From positions 25,295,875-25,355,874 of the forward strand of contig NC_049981.1 in assembly GCF_000003815.2 (NCBI RefSeq): a stretch of DNA of 60,000 bases, read 5' to 3'. The translations under genes were made by a program, and so were the position numbers. Positions within the stretch are counted from its first letter, which is position 1, and each line of letters begins with the position of its first letter. Below, one piece after another: positions 1 to 12,225 of the stretch. Origin of the DNA: Branchiostoma floridae (taxonomy: Eukaryota; Chordata; Leptocardii; Amphioxiformes; Branchiostomatidae). The notes under the pieces were generated by a model. The model was not told the DNA's origin. It was given only the letters and a program-made list of their open reading frames with translations, and did no database searches.

Positions 1-605
1 ACTCTCTGAAGAAGGAAAGAAGCCATGTGTAGTGGTGAGGAACGCGCGCGTAGAATATCCGTGATATTCTGTTGGAGGTTTGACATGGCCTTTCTGATAT
101 CGGTCATTTGGACAAGTATGACACAATTTATGCCGGTTTAGTTTCAATCTGGGGCATATTTGCTTTGCATGCATTAAGGACCTTAGAACCCTGATGTCCC
201 ACCGTTGTAATTCACACCTATAAAAGCAATCAATAGACACAAGCCATCATTCTGTGGTATTGAAGTTATTCTGTTCATGGCGAGTTATGTTTTACCTTTT
301 CCATATACTTCCTCTGACAACCTCCTCCTAGACTATGAGAACGAAGGATTATGGAATATTAACTGTATCATTGTATTTGTAAACAACTGTGTGTAATACC
401 CTATGTTTTGTGAAAGAAAGACGCATTGCCTCCTCCCTTGAACTGTTAAAATCAGCCAAGGCCGAAAAATGTGATTTTAGAAGGTAAGTACGTAAATAAA
501 TGTGAACAAGATTGAAAGAGAGAGAGGGGGGGATGAAGAGAGGGGGAAGAAAGAGTCGACGAGGGAAGATGCTATCACTCAATTGTACTGCCTAAAAGCT
601 ATGCA

Positions 606-638
606 CCCCCCCCCCCCCCCCCCCCAACACACACACAC
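606..638. repeat. Poly-C run followed by (CA)n
   Basis: Twenty C residues (606-625) followed by about six CA units. A sequencing or assembly length error is likely here. Confidence 0.9.
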
Positions 639-1291
639 CAAATTTCACCTTCGTACTCTAGCGACAAACAACTCATCAATCCACACTATACTGCACCAGG
701 ACCCATCCCATGATCCAGCAATGGCCTTCCGTTCAGGCATGAAGCTGTTACTCTCCCATTCATAGCCTCGTGCCACCGTTACTGCCGCCGGGAACACCCC
801 ATTGACCCCCGCAATCACCTGTTGTGCGTTCCACAGGCCCATTCCAGTCCGAAAAACATCACGCGAGTGGTGAATTTTGGGCTATACGTTAAAGTGATAA
901 AGTGATCTCGAATCTTTTTAGCTCAAAGGCAATGAATTGACGAGCTACTCTTCCACTGGTCATTGCAGAGAGAAGACAAGAAGAGAATCGAAAGTTTGAC
1001 AAATTTCTAAACGGTTCAGTGATCCTTGAACGACCCCAAGGTGCTTCAACGCGCTTCCAATTATTTGCCATCTGCCTTCTAATGATATGTCAATGATTTG
1101 TCGATAATTGTAATGATCTTTTAATGATCTTCGATATCTTTCAATGATCTCTAAAGCTTATATTTCTTTAATCCAGATGACCAATGAATGACTTGTTGTT
1201 ACCCATCTGTTGGCAAACGTTTCCTATCTGTCTACGTTGCACTTACTGCCAGTCTACTTTCTTCGGTTGTTGCTACGACGAGGGAAGAATT

Positions 1292-1418
1292 TAGCCTGAG
1301 TATCAGCCTTGTTGGTTTACCGTGGCTCCCATACTCACCCCTCACCACTCACCAACCAATCTTGGTGAGGGGTGAGTATGGGAGCTCCGGTAAACTAACC
1401 AGAATGGTCCTCGGGCTA
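1292..1418. mobile_element. Foldback/MITE element, TAGCC...GGCTA family, copy 1
   Basis: A 127-bp palindromic element starting TAGCCTGAG and ending CTCGGGCTA, flanked on both sides by GGAAGAATT (positions 1283-1291 and 1419-1427), a perfect 9-bp target-site duplication. The inner arms include a perfect 22-bp inverted repeat (1326-1347 with 1363-1384). It is non-coding and too short for a transposase, so a non-autonomous DNA transposon. The length of the duplication suggests a Mutator-like or hAT source. Confidence 0.75.
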
Positions 1419-1603
1419 GGAAGAATTGACTTTGTTTAGCGAAATACCATGATGATCATGGGCGGTCCTGATCCCGATCGATGCCGAGGGTCTGGTCCGA
1501 CAGGAAAAGTGAGGTCGGTCCTGATGAGGTCAAATTGGTTTGAATTGGCGGGTTGATGAGTCCGCTAACTGGCCTGCCTGCGCGCGCCTGAGCCCCGGGG
1601 CCC

Positions 1604-1620
1604 TGCGTCAGCGTGACGCA
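1604..1620. promoter_or_regulatory. Palindrome TGCGTCAGCGTGACGCA
   Basis: A perfect 7-bp inverted repeat around GCG, nested in an outer CCCTGCG...CGCAGGG pair (1601-1628). Half sites resemble bZIP (CRE/AP-1-like TGACG) sites. No gene is near. Confidence 0.3.
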
Positions 1621-2840
1621 CCCGCAGGGGACATTGCTGTCGGCTAAGAACTTTCAGCCAATCGTCAGGCCCTGTCATGTTCGTCTTAAGACAGGTTTAT
1701 GACAGTGAATTAAGGTCATTCCTTGATAGGACAGTCGTGGGGATATTTCATACAACATTCATCTGCAGTATGACGAAAAAGGCTGTCACACCTCATTGCC
1801 GACGGACGATTCTTTCAAAGCCTTGCTAAAATCGTAGGCGACAAAATAAGTGTAGGACCTTTGCATACGTGTGATGGCGCCCTTATCATGTACTCCTACC
1901 AGTCTTGGATGTTATATTCAACCATCTACTTGTGTTGTCTTGCTCACTATTATTCCATTTCCATTTTGTGAATAATCATTTTGTTTCATCTAATAGGTCA
2001 AGTCCTAACCACAGGCCAAATTTCATTACAATCCGTTTACAGCTTTTTAGTCATGCTGCTAGATCACATTCGTCTTCAAACACCGTTAGAAACGTTACCC
2101 AAAAGTGGAAACACAACTTTTTTTGGCAATGGTAATGTATCTTTAGATACGTAGATGCTATCCAGTTCTAACGGTATTGGGCAGTCCGTGGCGTGTCATC
2201 TAGTGTACCTGGTCAGCACCCAGGGCAGTGAACACAGGCTGTTCTCCGCGTCGTCAGCTTCTCTGTCCGCCTGGCCGACTTAGCCCAAACGAGGATTTTT
2301 GTCTGCCTACTTAACTTACTTGATCAAGTTAACGGCCTTCTTTGCTATGTTACCTTTCGCGGGGGGTCTGAGGCAAAATGCATTACCTCGGGTTGTGCTG
2401 CCCCTGGTCCCGAAGAGATGACCTGTGTAGGCCCAGGTAGCCCTATGGATTTCAGGTCACACCTTCTGTTATGTTTACTATACCCAGAAGACCTGACATC
2501 CCCATAGATTATAATTCAGTAACAGAATTTGACAGACGATACCCGAGTCCTAGTTACGCCAATGTTTATGAAGAAAAGCGGACATCAATTTGGCCCCGTC
2601 AGGCGTCCAAGAATGTATGTCACAAATCGCAATTATTCTGGACTCCTCTGCGTCCCACCAAATCCTGTTTCCCTTAAAATAAAAACGACTGAAAAAATGT
2701 GTCCTACGATTTTCTCACATCAAAACTTCTCTCAGCATTGCTTTCTTTTTCAGCCCCAGATAAGCAGATAAGGTATTAAATTCCGATGTTTCCACAACAA
2801 CACAATCAGACGACTGTTTGACGGAGAATTCAACAAGCAA

Positions 2841-2969
<129 letters not shown>

Positions 2970-4429
2970 ACATCCTCTTTTGTATGTGCTTGTATTACGC
3001 AGGGCTGTGTCTTAATTTTTTGTGTCATTTTTTTATAAATTACGTAATGGGTTGGAAAGATGAACTGCACCAACAGACCTTCTCCTACATCTATTTTTAT
3101 GCGTCCTTAGTCATGAATTGGTAGATGGACGGTCTTGTTTTATGTATGAAAATACGCATCTATTTGTCTTAATGCCCGACATTGCGGCTTGCGAGTGCCA
3201 GAAGGCATGAAGTAGGTCAAATAGAACGTTGGTCAGTCGAGGTTTAGGACGTCATTTTTCACATTTCAAGGGCACGGTGCTGGAAGCTCTACATTTTACC
3301 TTGTTAGGCAATGTCCACTGTAGTTTCAGATACAATTTACTAGACGTTACTTTAGTAACTTCAAGACTACCGCAAGCCACTCTGTCTTTCGTCTTGACAA
3401 GTCTTGCCAAACGTTGTTAATCGAGTGACGCACAGGCGGCGACGTTTTCCTCATTGCGTATTCTAACGGGGTGACCGCGCTCGAGCTGGTCTCAGTAAAT
3501 GCTTACAAAATTCAAATCGCAGCGTCCTCAGTGAAGCCTGATATCCATGGGTGTCGTGGAATGACTAGCAAACGACGTTCAAACGTTGTACATTGCATAT
3601 AAAACCACCAAAAAAGTGCTAGATAATGAATTCCACTCTTGGATATTCTTTGGGATAAAGAGAACATCCCAATCCTAGGTTCATAACTTTCATCTTTGAT
3701 CGTCGCCGTTTTTCGTAATATCCTGAGCAGGTCCTAAGAACCCACAAGCTTCTCTGCCATGTTTGTACATCGTGACGTTGATTACATAATTCTCTTCCTG
3801 TCCACCAATGTTTTAATGTTGGTAACACTAGCACCCCAATTTTATCGAAACAGAATCTGTACCCTTTCTAAATTAGTTTGCCCTTGTGTTTTCATTGCGG
3901 TGACAAAGATAGTGCGTTTATGCATGCATGGGCCATTGCGGAACTCCGCGCCATTGACTTTGACGCATGTCCCGATTCATGTTGAGCTTGGTCGGCGCCG
4001 TGAATCGATCCGACAAGGTGCTGACGTCGTCTGCTAGGGTCTTCGCGTACAGACGTGGAGACAATACATGATGCTGAGGACAAAATATATCCTTCCGTTC
4101 TTGACTTGTTTTGTTTTGTTTCTAAATCTTAAAATGAAACGTCACTACGTACAGTTAAAAAAAGAACGAACACATGCCTTTGCCAAATAAAATAGGTTTG
4201 TTATGTAGAATGGTGTCTGTAGACAAATGCGTTACTCATTTCATTATGTTTTATAATTATATGCTTGGAGTTGGTTTGTAAAATTTCGGAATTAATTATG
4301 CAAATAAGGTCCCAATTTACAATTAATCAATATCAAATTGTATCAAGCATTGCTTAAGCTATCAGCATACCAAGAATCATGATGATCCTTTCTTGACTTA
4401 TTCTCTTTCAAAGTCTTTAAATACACCCC

Positions 4430-5050
4430 TTATACTCTCTTTCCTCTTTCTCAGTTACATGTGTGACAACGTTGAAACTACTTTAATGGAATGCAGTGGA
4501 TTTATGAACTGTGCCAAAAATCGTGCCGAACCGTCTACATGCCAAAAATCGCGACGAACCGTCAACACGTTCATATTTTCTCATTAATTATGCAAATGAG
4601 GTCGTCATTTGCATGATTAATATATATTGCCATTTCTCTCTTTCTCAGCTACATATGTGACAAGTTTCGAAGTCCTATCATGGAATGTAGTGGATTTATA
4701 AAATGTCCTCATTAATTATGCAAATTATCTGTTGATTTGCATAATTGGTATCTCATTATGTAGGTTTTCACTTACGCTACCTACATACCAAAAAACATGA
4801 TGATCCGTCAACATGTTCATATTTTCTGATTAATTATGCAAATGAGGTCATCATTTGCATAATTGATATCTATTGACATTTCTCTCCTTCTCAGCTACAT
4901 ATGTGACAAGTTTAAAAGTCCTATCATGGAATGCAGTGGATTTATAAACTTTCCTCATTAATTATGCAAATAAGCTGGTGATTTACATAATTAGTATTCC
5001 ATTATGTAAGTCAACACTCATTCTATCTACATACCAAAAATCATGAAGAT
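4430..5050. repeat. Diverged tandem repeat, ~250-bp unit, rich in POU octamers
   Basis: Three tandem units anchored by TTTCTCAG(C/T)TACAT(A/G)TGTGAC (about 4448, 4642, 4889) and by TGGAATG(C/T)AGTGGATTTAT. Each unit contains ATTAATTATGCAAAT and, just after it, an inverted ATTTGCAT. The POU octamer ATGCAAAT or its complement occurs at 4298, 4590, 4607, 4718, 4735, 4836, 4853 and 4964. A diverged relative lies at 51570-51960. Confidence 0.7.
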
Positions 5051-5420
5051 CCGTCAACACGTTGCAGAGTTATTCTCGTCCAAAGTTTGAAAGGAAACCG
5101 GCGCTTGCAGTACCAAGAAAGCCGCTAGGGGGCCCAAACTAACAGCACATACTCTCTGCCCCGTGGGCTATCTACCACCCATAAATCATGACCGCAGCAT
5201 GTCCGAGATATAAAAAATTGAGTTTCCGCTGCAGTACCTTAGCAAGCCGCTAGGGGGCCCATTATCGAACTTGACCTTCGTTTTCCCGACCCCTACCCAC
5301 CTACCAAATATCATCAGGATCCATCCAAGGCTTCTCGAGTTATGCTGTTAACACACAGACACACAGACACACAGACACACAAACACGCCCAAAACATAAC
5401 CTTAGCCATCCTGGCAAAGG
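5050..5420 (-). repeat. Dispersed CA-tailed repeat family, copy 1
   Basis: On the minus strand it reads (TGTGTC)n, then AGCATAACTCGAGAAG, GATGATATTTGGTAGGTGGG, and GGGCCCCCTAGCGGC twice. Related copies lie at 7195-7465, 16665-16885, 50640-50870 and 53970-54290. All share the head CCAAGAAGGTTATGTTTT..., a CA/TG tract and the TTTGGTAGG...CCTCCTAG(T/C)GGC core. I cannot assign a known class. Confidence 0.55.
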
Positions 5421-6994
5421 TAATAATAATGGAAAACCCAATTTTTCAAGCACTAGGACTACACTACCAACCAGTCCTTGTGGCAATAGCGTGTCAGGAA
5501 CGTTTGCTGCAGCATCAAGGAAAGCCGCAAGGAGTACCACATGTATTCATATTTCTTTGCAGGTCAAGGCCCAACTGCAGAACCCAATTCCTTAACAGCC
5601 CAGTGACCAGTCATATCTTGTGGAGATTATGCATGCTGTTTAATCAAACACCGTAATATCGCTACAAACTCTACCAAAAACATACACATCGTTCTAAACA
5701 TACCATCATAGTGCAACGTCGACTACCACAAAGCTTATAGGGTATTCTAGAAACGTGGCCCGTTTATAAAGTAGGCCAACTGTTTTAGATGTATTGTTTT
5801 ATCGATTAAAGATATACAGTTCCCGCATCGTTTTATTGACCGGTGGTTTGAACAGTACCGACAAAGAAAAACACGTCAAAGGTGATACATAAACGTACCT
5901 ATTAATGTTTCTAACAAACAAAGAAAACAGGATTTTTTCTCCCAAGAAATGGCCACTAAAAGCCACCGTTTCTATACGTGACAAATGTAATATCTCACCC
6001 GTATATACATCCATGTTTAATAGCTCTAACAAACTACAATGACAGTCGGCCCTTTGTAATTCAGGACAGGAGTTTCCCGTTTTAAGGACTCCTGGGCAAA
6101 CTTCTTTACGGTGTTTGGTGCCTCCATGGGGGTCTGTCTTGTGTGTCGAATGTAACCTGATATGCTGTCCATTAGACAGGATTCAAAGTAAAGTAACAGT
6201 GTAACACAAAATCTTGTTTTATAGACGGCGTTGATTTTGGTCCCTTTTTCCAAAGAAAAACATCAATTCTCCGATGGAAACGTTGTAACAGCGAATTTCC
6301 AGAAAGAGGTTGTGAGGGAAAATCAAGTTGTGACCAAGGCTCCTTGTTGTGACTGGTTTCTTGTTTTTCTCAAAGCGCAACCATCCCTAAAAACGTTAAG
6401 ATTTTTAATCCCCAAATCCATCCAAACACCTTCTCTACCGTAAGATTAGAAATTCGTTGTAAATTTGATAAAAATGTAAAAATTAAAAAAGATGACCTTA
6501 AAAAGTAATTTGATTTTTTACACTCTTTCGTCAGATTCGGTATTGCCATAGACGCCAACCATAGAATCAAATTCGCAAGGCCAGTGTATTCCGAACGTTA
6601 CTCGTTTTGGTTGTCGGCTATTCTTTTGTGAAAGGAAGTTAGTACATTTGTATAGGGAAGCTAGTCTTTCCAATAACAAACAATTAATTAAGTGTTCACA
6701 GTGTGAATTATAAATCCATTGATACTATTAAAACATCAACAACGTATTCAGCGAATTCCCTCTTGCACACTTTGATTATAGAAAGCATTAATTGTAAATG
6801 AAAGCTTAATTAGAACAGATGGCCTTTATCTATGATTTTGACGAGTCTAAATGGGTTAGGATTCATTGGGGAAAAATCTTCGGCACGAAAGTATTTTAAG
6901 GATAAGAATTTGGGACAAAATGCGTCACTTGTTGGAACAAATGCTGAGAAGCGTCGATGAATGTTAGATATCCAGGTAATAAGATACGCTATAA
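5421..6994. other. Intergenic, nothing recognised
   Basis: AT-rich sequence with short random frames on both strands. No repeat family was identified by eye. Confidence 0.45.
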
Positions 6995-7083
6995 AGCAGT
7001 TACTCAAGCAACTGGATATGATTTTTATCATCGTTTTGGTTTGACTGTTTCCAGAATCATATACAGTTGCTTGAGTAACTGCT
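6995..7083. mobile_element. Short foldback, 28-bp arms with one mismatch
   Basis: AGCAGTTACTCAAGCAACTG at 6995 is mirrored by CAGTTGCTTGAGTAACTGCT ending at 7083. The arms match at 27 of 28 positions across a 33-nt loop, and a further TACGC/GCGTA pair lies outside them. High arm identity suggests either recent insertion or selection on the structure. Confidence 0.65.
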
Positions 7084-7194
7084 AGTTGGCGTAATGTTGA
7101 GAAAGTCCACGGCCACGTACCTTTGCCAAATGATGCCTTTGTGACTAACATTTCAGTTGCTACGGGCCTCATTTCGCAAGCTAAACCACTTCTT

Positions 7195-7465
7195 CACAAC
7201 CCCAAGAGCTATCTGCCATCCAAAAAACACGAACATAGCATGTCCAGAGCACAAGACATGAAAACCGAACATTTTGATGCGGTACCGAAGAAAGCCACCA
7301 GGAGGTCCATAATCGAACTTGCCCTTCCCTTTGCCGACACGAATCCATGTATGAGACATCGCACGGATCCATGTACAAATTCTCGATTTATCGTGTCACG
7401 AAAGAACCAAACAAACACACCCAACACGTACCCATACTTTGCACTGAAAACATAACCTTCTTGGC
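7195..7465 (-). repeat. Dispersed CA-tailed repeat family, copy 2
   Basis: Minus strand: CCAAGAAGGTTATGTTTTCA, GGGTGTGTTTGTTTGG, ... TATGGACCTCCTGGTGGC. Same order of blocks as copy 1, with the TG tract degraded. Long open frames on both strands here come from the repeat and have no recognisable coding. Confidence 0.5.
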
Positions 7466-7549
7466 AAAGACAACAAGGATTGCCACAATGGCATGTGGTA
7501 TAGGAAAGAATGCTCTTTCGTGAGAAATTGTGAACTTTCATTGTATATG

Positions 7550-7730
7550 AATTCCTGGCTGCTAGACGTTGTTCCCTTGGGAAAGACACTTTACTCGTCT
7601 TTGCTCACTCCGCCCAAGGAGGTTATATCGAGGTTATAGAGGTTATCTCTATGTGACCTCCCTGCTCCACCAAGGTATAGAAATGGGTACCTGAGTTCTG
7701 TGCGTGGGGTAAAAGGAGAAGATGAACTTA
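7550..7730 (+). mobile_element. SINE body fragment (head missing)
   Basis: CTGGCTGCTAGACGTTGTTC, CCTTGGGAAAGACACTTTAC, GAAATGGGTACCTGAGTT and GGGGTAAAAGG follow the order of the SINE at 53445-53715. No tRNA-like head is seen. It is probably 5' truncated. Confidence 0.5.
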
Positions 7731-8659
7731 CCGTACCGCGCTCCAGCCAACGTAGATAACAACCCACTGATTCTACAGCCCCAAACAAGCTGTGGGGCTA
7801 CCTTTACCTCTTTATCGTACATCAACAAACTTAACATGTTTGTCTTTCACCAGTTTAAGTTCTGAAATCTTGGAAGCTGCACTTTTATAAAAACTCGGCC
7901 GCCTAGAATCCATATTTTGACGATAACATTCTGTGCATACGCGGTCTGATATTACAGTTTAGGTCCAACCTCCATTTGAAGTGTGAATCTTCAAAAGCCA
8001 TTGTCCTTACTTGACCTTTACTTTCCAATTTCTCCGGCCTGCCTCAGCGACTTGAGAAAGTGCCTGAAGTTGAACTTTTCGCGGCCCTGAGGGAAATGTA
8101 CAACTTTTAAAGAGCGGAAAAATGCTTTTCACGTCCTGCTGATTTTGAAATGAACCTTCATGACGGTGCGAATATCGAACCTTTGGGATTATGATTTCGG
8201 AATTAGGCTGATCAAGAATCGATCGATATTTATGATTGATTTTGGTGCTTCTGACCAGGCGGTGATAATGGAAGTAGGCCAACCTGCCAGCTCCGATATC
8301 GGCCCGGCTCACGCCCGCGGGAGGGAGTCAGGCTACACGGATTTCATTGTATGGATGACATCCGCGCCGCGTGCAGCAATTTTCAAAAATGTTTTACCAA
8401 AGAAGAAGATGTAAAATGACAATAGTATAAATAACAATGGAATGATTTCATGTTTGGCATACCGTTGTCTGTTTGCTCAGTCATTTGGTCAATCTTCCTG
8501 ACCAAATTACATATCGAAGGCGATAGTTTTTGCCCAATTTTAATTTTTTTTCCTCATTGGCATAGGTTTTGGGGTGCCCAGGGGACATCATCCATGAGGT
8601 GTATCACTTCATACTGGAATCAGATGATGAAATCAGAAATACTTTGATTTTTTTTCAAA
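7731..8659. other. Intergenic, nothing recognised
   Basis: No coding or RNA feature. It leads into the CpG-rich segment at 8660. Confidence 0.45.
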
Positions 8660-9206
8660 CAACTTTTGAAACGCGCCCTACGTTACGTCGTCCAGCGTCG
8701 TATTAGCGCAGATGCGTACGGGTCAGAGGTCAAACGCCGACACCGCATACAAATGAAGCGCCGCTCGCCGACGTTTTTATTACGTCCCTGTGCATTTCCC
8801 TGCGCGCCTAAATATAGCGGCCGCAAGACGACGAGGCAGCGTGGAGGAGGACCGTTCCGGGACTGCAGAGGCTACGGGGCCACACGTCGTATCCTGCCGA
8901 GGAGCTCCCTACAGCGTGCGGTGGAGCGGAGTGTTCCAGCGTGACTAGATACTACTTGCTGGCAGAAGGGAATGCCAGGCTGCCCGCTCCGCCTACAGGC
9001 ATGCAAGGCATGTTGGTGACTGTGTAAGACAGCCGTACATCTACAGTGCCATAGCGCACGCTGCCGCCTCATCAGTCGTACCACGCTACTTACGCCAATC
9101 AGACGTTACTCCAGCAGCCACCGAAAAATAACGACAACGAAAACACGGACACCTTCGCGGAGCTTTCTTAAATTCTCAACGGAGGGAGACAATCCAGTTA
9201 ATCATG
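8660..9206 (+). promoter_or_regulatory. CpG-rich candidate promoter and first exon of the calmodulin-like gene
   Basis: This stretch stands out by its dense CpG and GC content against an AT-rich background. It contains CTAAATATAG at 8808-8817, which matches the MEF2 consensus and could also act as a TATA box, giving a start site near 8840. The first exon could then run to ATG 9204-9206, which has A at -3 and is followed at once by a GT (GTAGGC). Calmodulin genes split their coding sequence right after the ATG, and exon 2 of this gene needs such an exon. The 30-kb distance and the mediocre donor leave real doubt. The start exon may instead lie elsewhere, for example at ATG|GTACGC near 21879, or outside the window. 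Confidence 0.35.
9204..9206 (+). CDS. Candidate coding exon 1: isolated start codon
   Basis: An ATG followed directly by GT, in a favourable context (AATCATGG), at the end of the CpG-rich segment. If spliced to 39576 it starts the protein as M-V-E-E-L-T-E-E-Q. This is a structural prediction by analogy with calmodulin genes only. Several other ATG-GT positions exist in the 30 kb upstream of exon 2. Confidence 0.25.
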
Positions 9207-11039
9207 GTAGGCTAATTTCATTGTTTATGGTATCGCGGGAGTCGTGTTGGGTAGTGTTGCTACCCTCGACACGTTGGGACGCCAAATACGGGAGAGGGAA
9301 TCCCTCATGTGCCAGGGCAGAGCCGTCGGGTATAACCTCTCGTTAACACCGCTCTGACTCTCGCACCACGCCGATAAAGTCTGCTACGTTTGTTTGCAAT
9401 GTCAGGCGACACTGTGTTGTCAGAAGCAGTGAAGAATACTTGAATGTTCCAGTTGCTTTTAGGTCAGCGATGCTTATGTCAGCAGCCACTGCTGATGCAC
9501 AGCTGTTTGACCCGGCGGTTTGACTGACATGACTTCATGACAGATCGCATGGCACATGGCTGTAGCGTCATACCATATATGATAACACGGAGAATCACGG
9601 AGCACGGAGAATCTTTTTATTGGACGGAAACACGCAAACACACAAGCGTGCGCACGCACACTTTCACGTATCTATATCCAACAAACGGACAATATAGATA
9701 TATACAATGTATGTACAACGTTACGGTATGAAAGTTGACACGGGTCTTCTGCAAGAATCCAAAGTACATGTAGCTTATCTGAACTGTGAGAAGGTTGATC
9801 TTTCTTTCAAGCGCATAAAACTAGAAAAGTCTGCGTGCTTTCTGTTCCTTGGGAACGCTTGTAGATGGACTTAACACGTTTTAGTCCGTTAGATTTCGGT
9901 GTCGCTTAAGGCTTAGGTCGTGTTCACATGCCCTATATAGAATAGCTGCCGGCAGCACAAACCAATGAGTACATAAAGGAACGGCCAGCAAAAGTGTATT
10001 ATGAGCTCAAAAAGACGAATAAAAGCCGGTCCAGAGAGTTATGAAGGCTAATCCAAAGCTGATCCTGCTGCCGCCGCCTATCTAATGATTTATACTCTGA
10101 TATCAGATATTACTGTTTCTACTCGTATCTATTCATCTATTGGTTTGGTTGTAGCAGTACACGCAGTATACGTAACCAGAGCTAGTTACAAAGAATAGCC
10201 AGGTTAATGATAACGGAAAACCTAAGTATAAGATAGTATGTGCAAGAGGATGCTAAGAATGAGTATGTAACGTTTCGTGTGTTAATTTTTGCTGTGATTC
10301 GGCCTCGGGCATTTTGCATTGGCAAAGTCACCCGACTTTTTGTTGTAAAAGACTAGTTTTCAAGACAAGGATAAAGAAATAAAGACCGTGATATTGCAGA
10401 ACTCAAAATTACACAACGGGACAAAATAACAAAATACATGTTTTATTGTTGTTGTGACATAGGCAGGTGTGTTGACGACAATCTTTATTGGCAAAACAGC
10501 AACCGTCATATTGATTCAACTAAAATCACCGTGGCGACGATGACGTCACAGGTGCTTTGACGGAATCGCCGTGTGTTTGGCAGATGTATCCACACCGACT
10601 TGACGGAAGACGTCACTGGTATCCAGGTAACCCGCCTTCTGTACGGACGATGTGGAAACCGTCGTCTGATAACCTCGGACGAGAATACAATAAACCAATA
10701 CACTGTCATTAGCCGTAGCACACCAGTTCTCTATGTCAAGTACAAACTACGGGATATGTACTTGTGGTGAGTTCTTTTATGTGTGGCTCTCTTCGAACAC
10801 GGGACCTGTCGTCCCATTCGAGAGGACCTCCCCAGTCGACCCTGGGTACCCATTCTCACTTGAGTCTGGTGAGATAATCGGTACAAAGTGCCTTAACCAA
10901 AATTGGAGCCAGTCTACAGAAAGACTTTATGATACAGCCTAGCGTAATGATGTTAGTCATATCAACAGTAATACTCTATAGTAGCAGTAGCAATATTGGC
11001 AGTCAATATGGCTACATGTATATGATAATGCCCCCGTCT

Positions 11040-11110
11040 TTAGCTCAGCCGACAGGGTAGAAATCATCACGCTTCCACTATAGCGGTGTTTGATCGTGCT
11101 TAATGAAAGG
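11040..11110 (+). mobile_element. tRNA-like relic with A-box
   Basis: CTTTAGCTCAGCCGACAGGG TAGAA resembles the D-arm of tRNAs. The expected B-box is degenerate (GTGTTTGATCGTGC). No credible cloverleaf forms, so a relic or chance match. Confidence 0.25.
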
Positions 11111-11511
11111 CGCGGGCAGAAGTCTACAGGGGAAGCAGTGCTACTTTTAGCTGCAATTAGTTATGAATTACCAGCATTATGGTTGGCGTCACCGGCCATA
11201 TTCCCCATGTAACCGGGCTTTCAAAGCTGCCCCGTGTACTCTGCAGCTGGTGCCAGCGATAATAAGCATAGAGCACATGTACGATTACCACATACACAGG
11301 GAAGCTAGTACTAGTACCCATTATCATATACAAACTTATCATGTGATTGATATTGAGTGTAAACTGTGATAACGTGCTGATATCGAGTTTTACCACTGTC
11401 CGGCCAATGAGATAATGCTATTAGGTCTGCCGATATGGATTGTCCGTGTGGCAATGCGTTCCGCTATTCACTCGAGTGCAGTGCGCTCGTCTGTCAGCAG
11501 AGTATGTGTTT

Positions 11512-11690
11512 ACAATGTATGTGTGTGTGTGTGTTTTGTTGTGTGTTTATTTGTGTGTTTACGAGAGAGATCGAGAAATTGAGAGATGGAGGCAGAGAAA
11601 GAGATGGATAGAAAGATAGATAGATTGGGAGGTTTGAGAGAAAAACAGATTGATTGAGTGAGACAGACAGACAGAGAAAACGAAGAGATA
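11512..11690. repeat. (TG)n followed by a purine-rich GA tract
   Basis: GTATGTGTGTGTGTGTG, then a GAGAGA/GATAGA-rich region to about 11690 with strong purine strand bias. Low complexity only. Confidence 0.85.
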
Positions 11691-12172
11691 AGTGAAATCG
11701 TCCCATTCCCATTTTATTTTGTTATATTCACTCATCGACCGAGCCTGAATGATGTACGTGTAGGATTAGGCGGTCGGCTATTTCAATCTCCTGCGAAAGA
11801 TGAATCTGCATCATCCCAATTGAGAGGATTATAAATTTAATATCTACCCAGAATTCATCAAGCTATCTCATCACTCTCCATCGTGATTGTTAAAAAATAA
11901 GGTCGGTTTATTGGAAGCCCACATAAAGCTATATCTAAGATTGAAATGGGAACAATTTTAGAAGACAATTTTGTGCGATATAATGTAGTATGACGGGATG
12001 AATTCCGCATCATTACAAAGGTCATTTACCATAAAACCCCTCCCAAAATGGATTACACAGCACAGATATGAAAAGGAAATATCGTATCCGGATGAATTCA
12101 TCAAAGAAAACAACATTACCTAGGCAACTGTGTCTGAACTGGTGAACTGGTCACGGTATTAGTTACTACAAT

Positions 12173-12225
12173 ATAACCTCCCTTCGGCGTAACACACCAA
12201 TTTCGCAGGCACGCGGCAGCGATGG
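12173..12225. repeat. Partial copy of the TATAACC palindromic element
   Basis: TATAACCTCCCTTCGGCG followed by TAACACACCAATTTCGCAG and GCACGCGGCAGCG, matching the left two thirds of the element at 56946. The right end is missing. Confidence 0.5.

Noticed and set aside
7209-7589. 126-aa minus-strand frame
   Set aside because: Lies within a copy of the dispersed CA-tailed repeat; other copies do not keep the frame.
8666-8944. 92-aa frame in the CpG-rich segment
   Set aside because: Arg-rich composition follows from CpG content; the segment is better read as promoter and 5' UTR.
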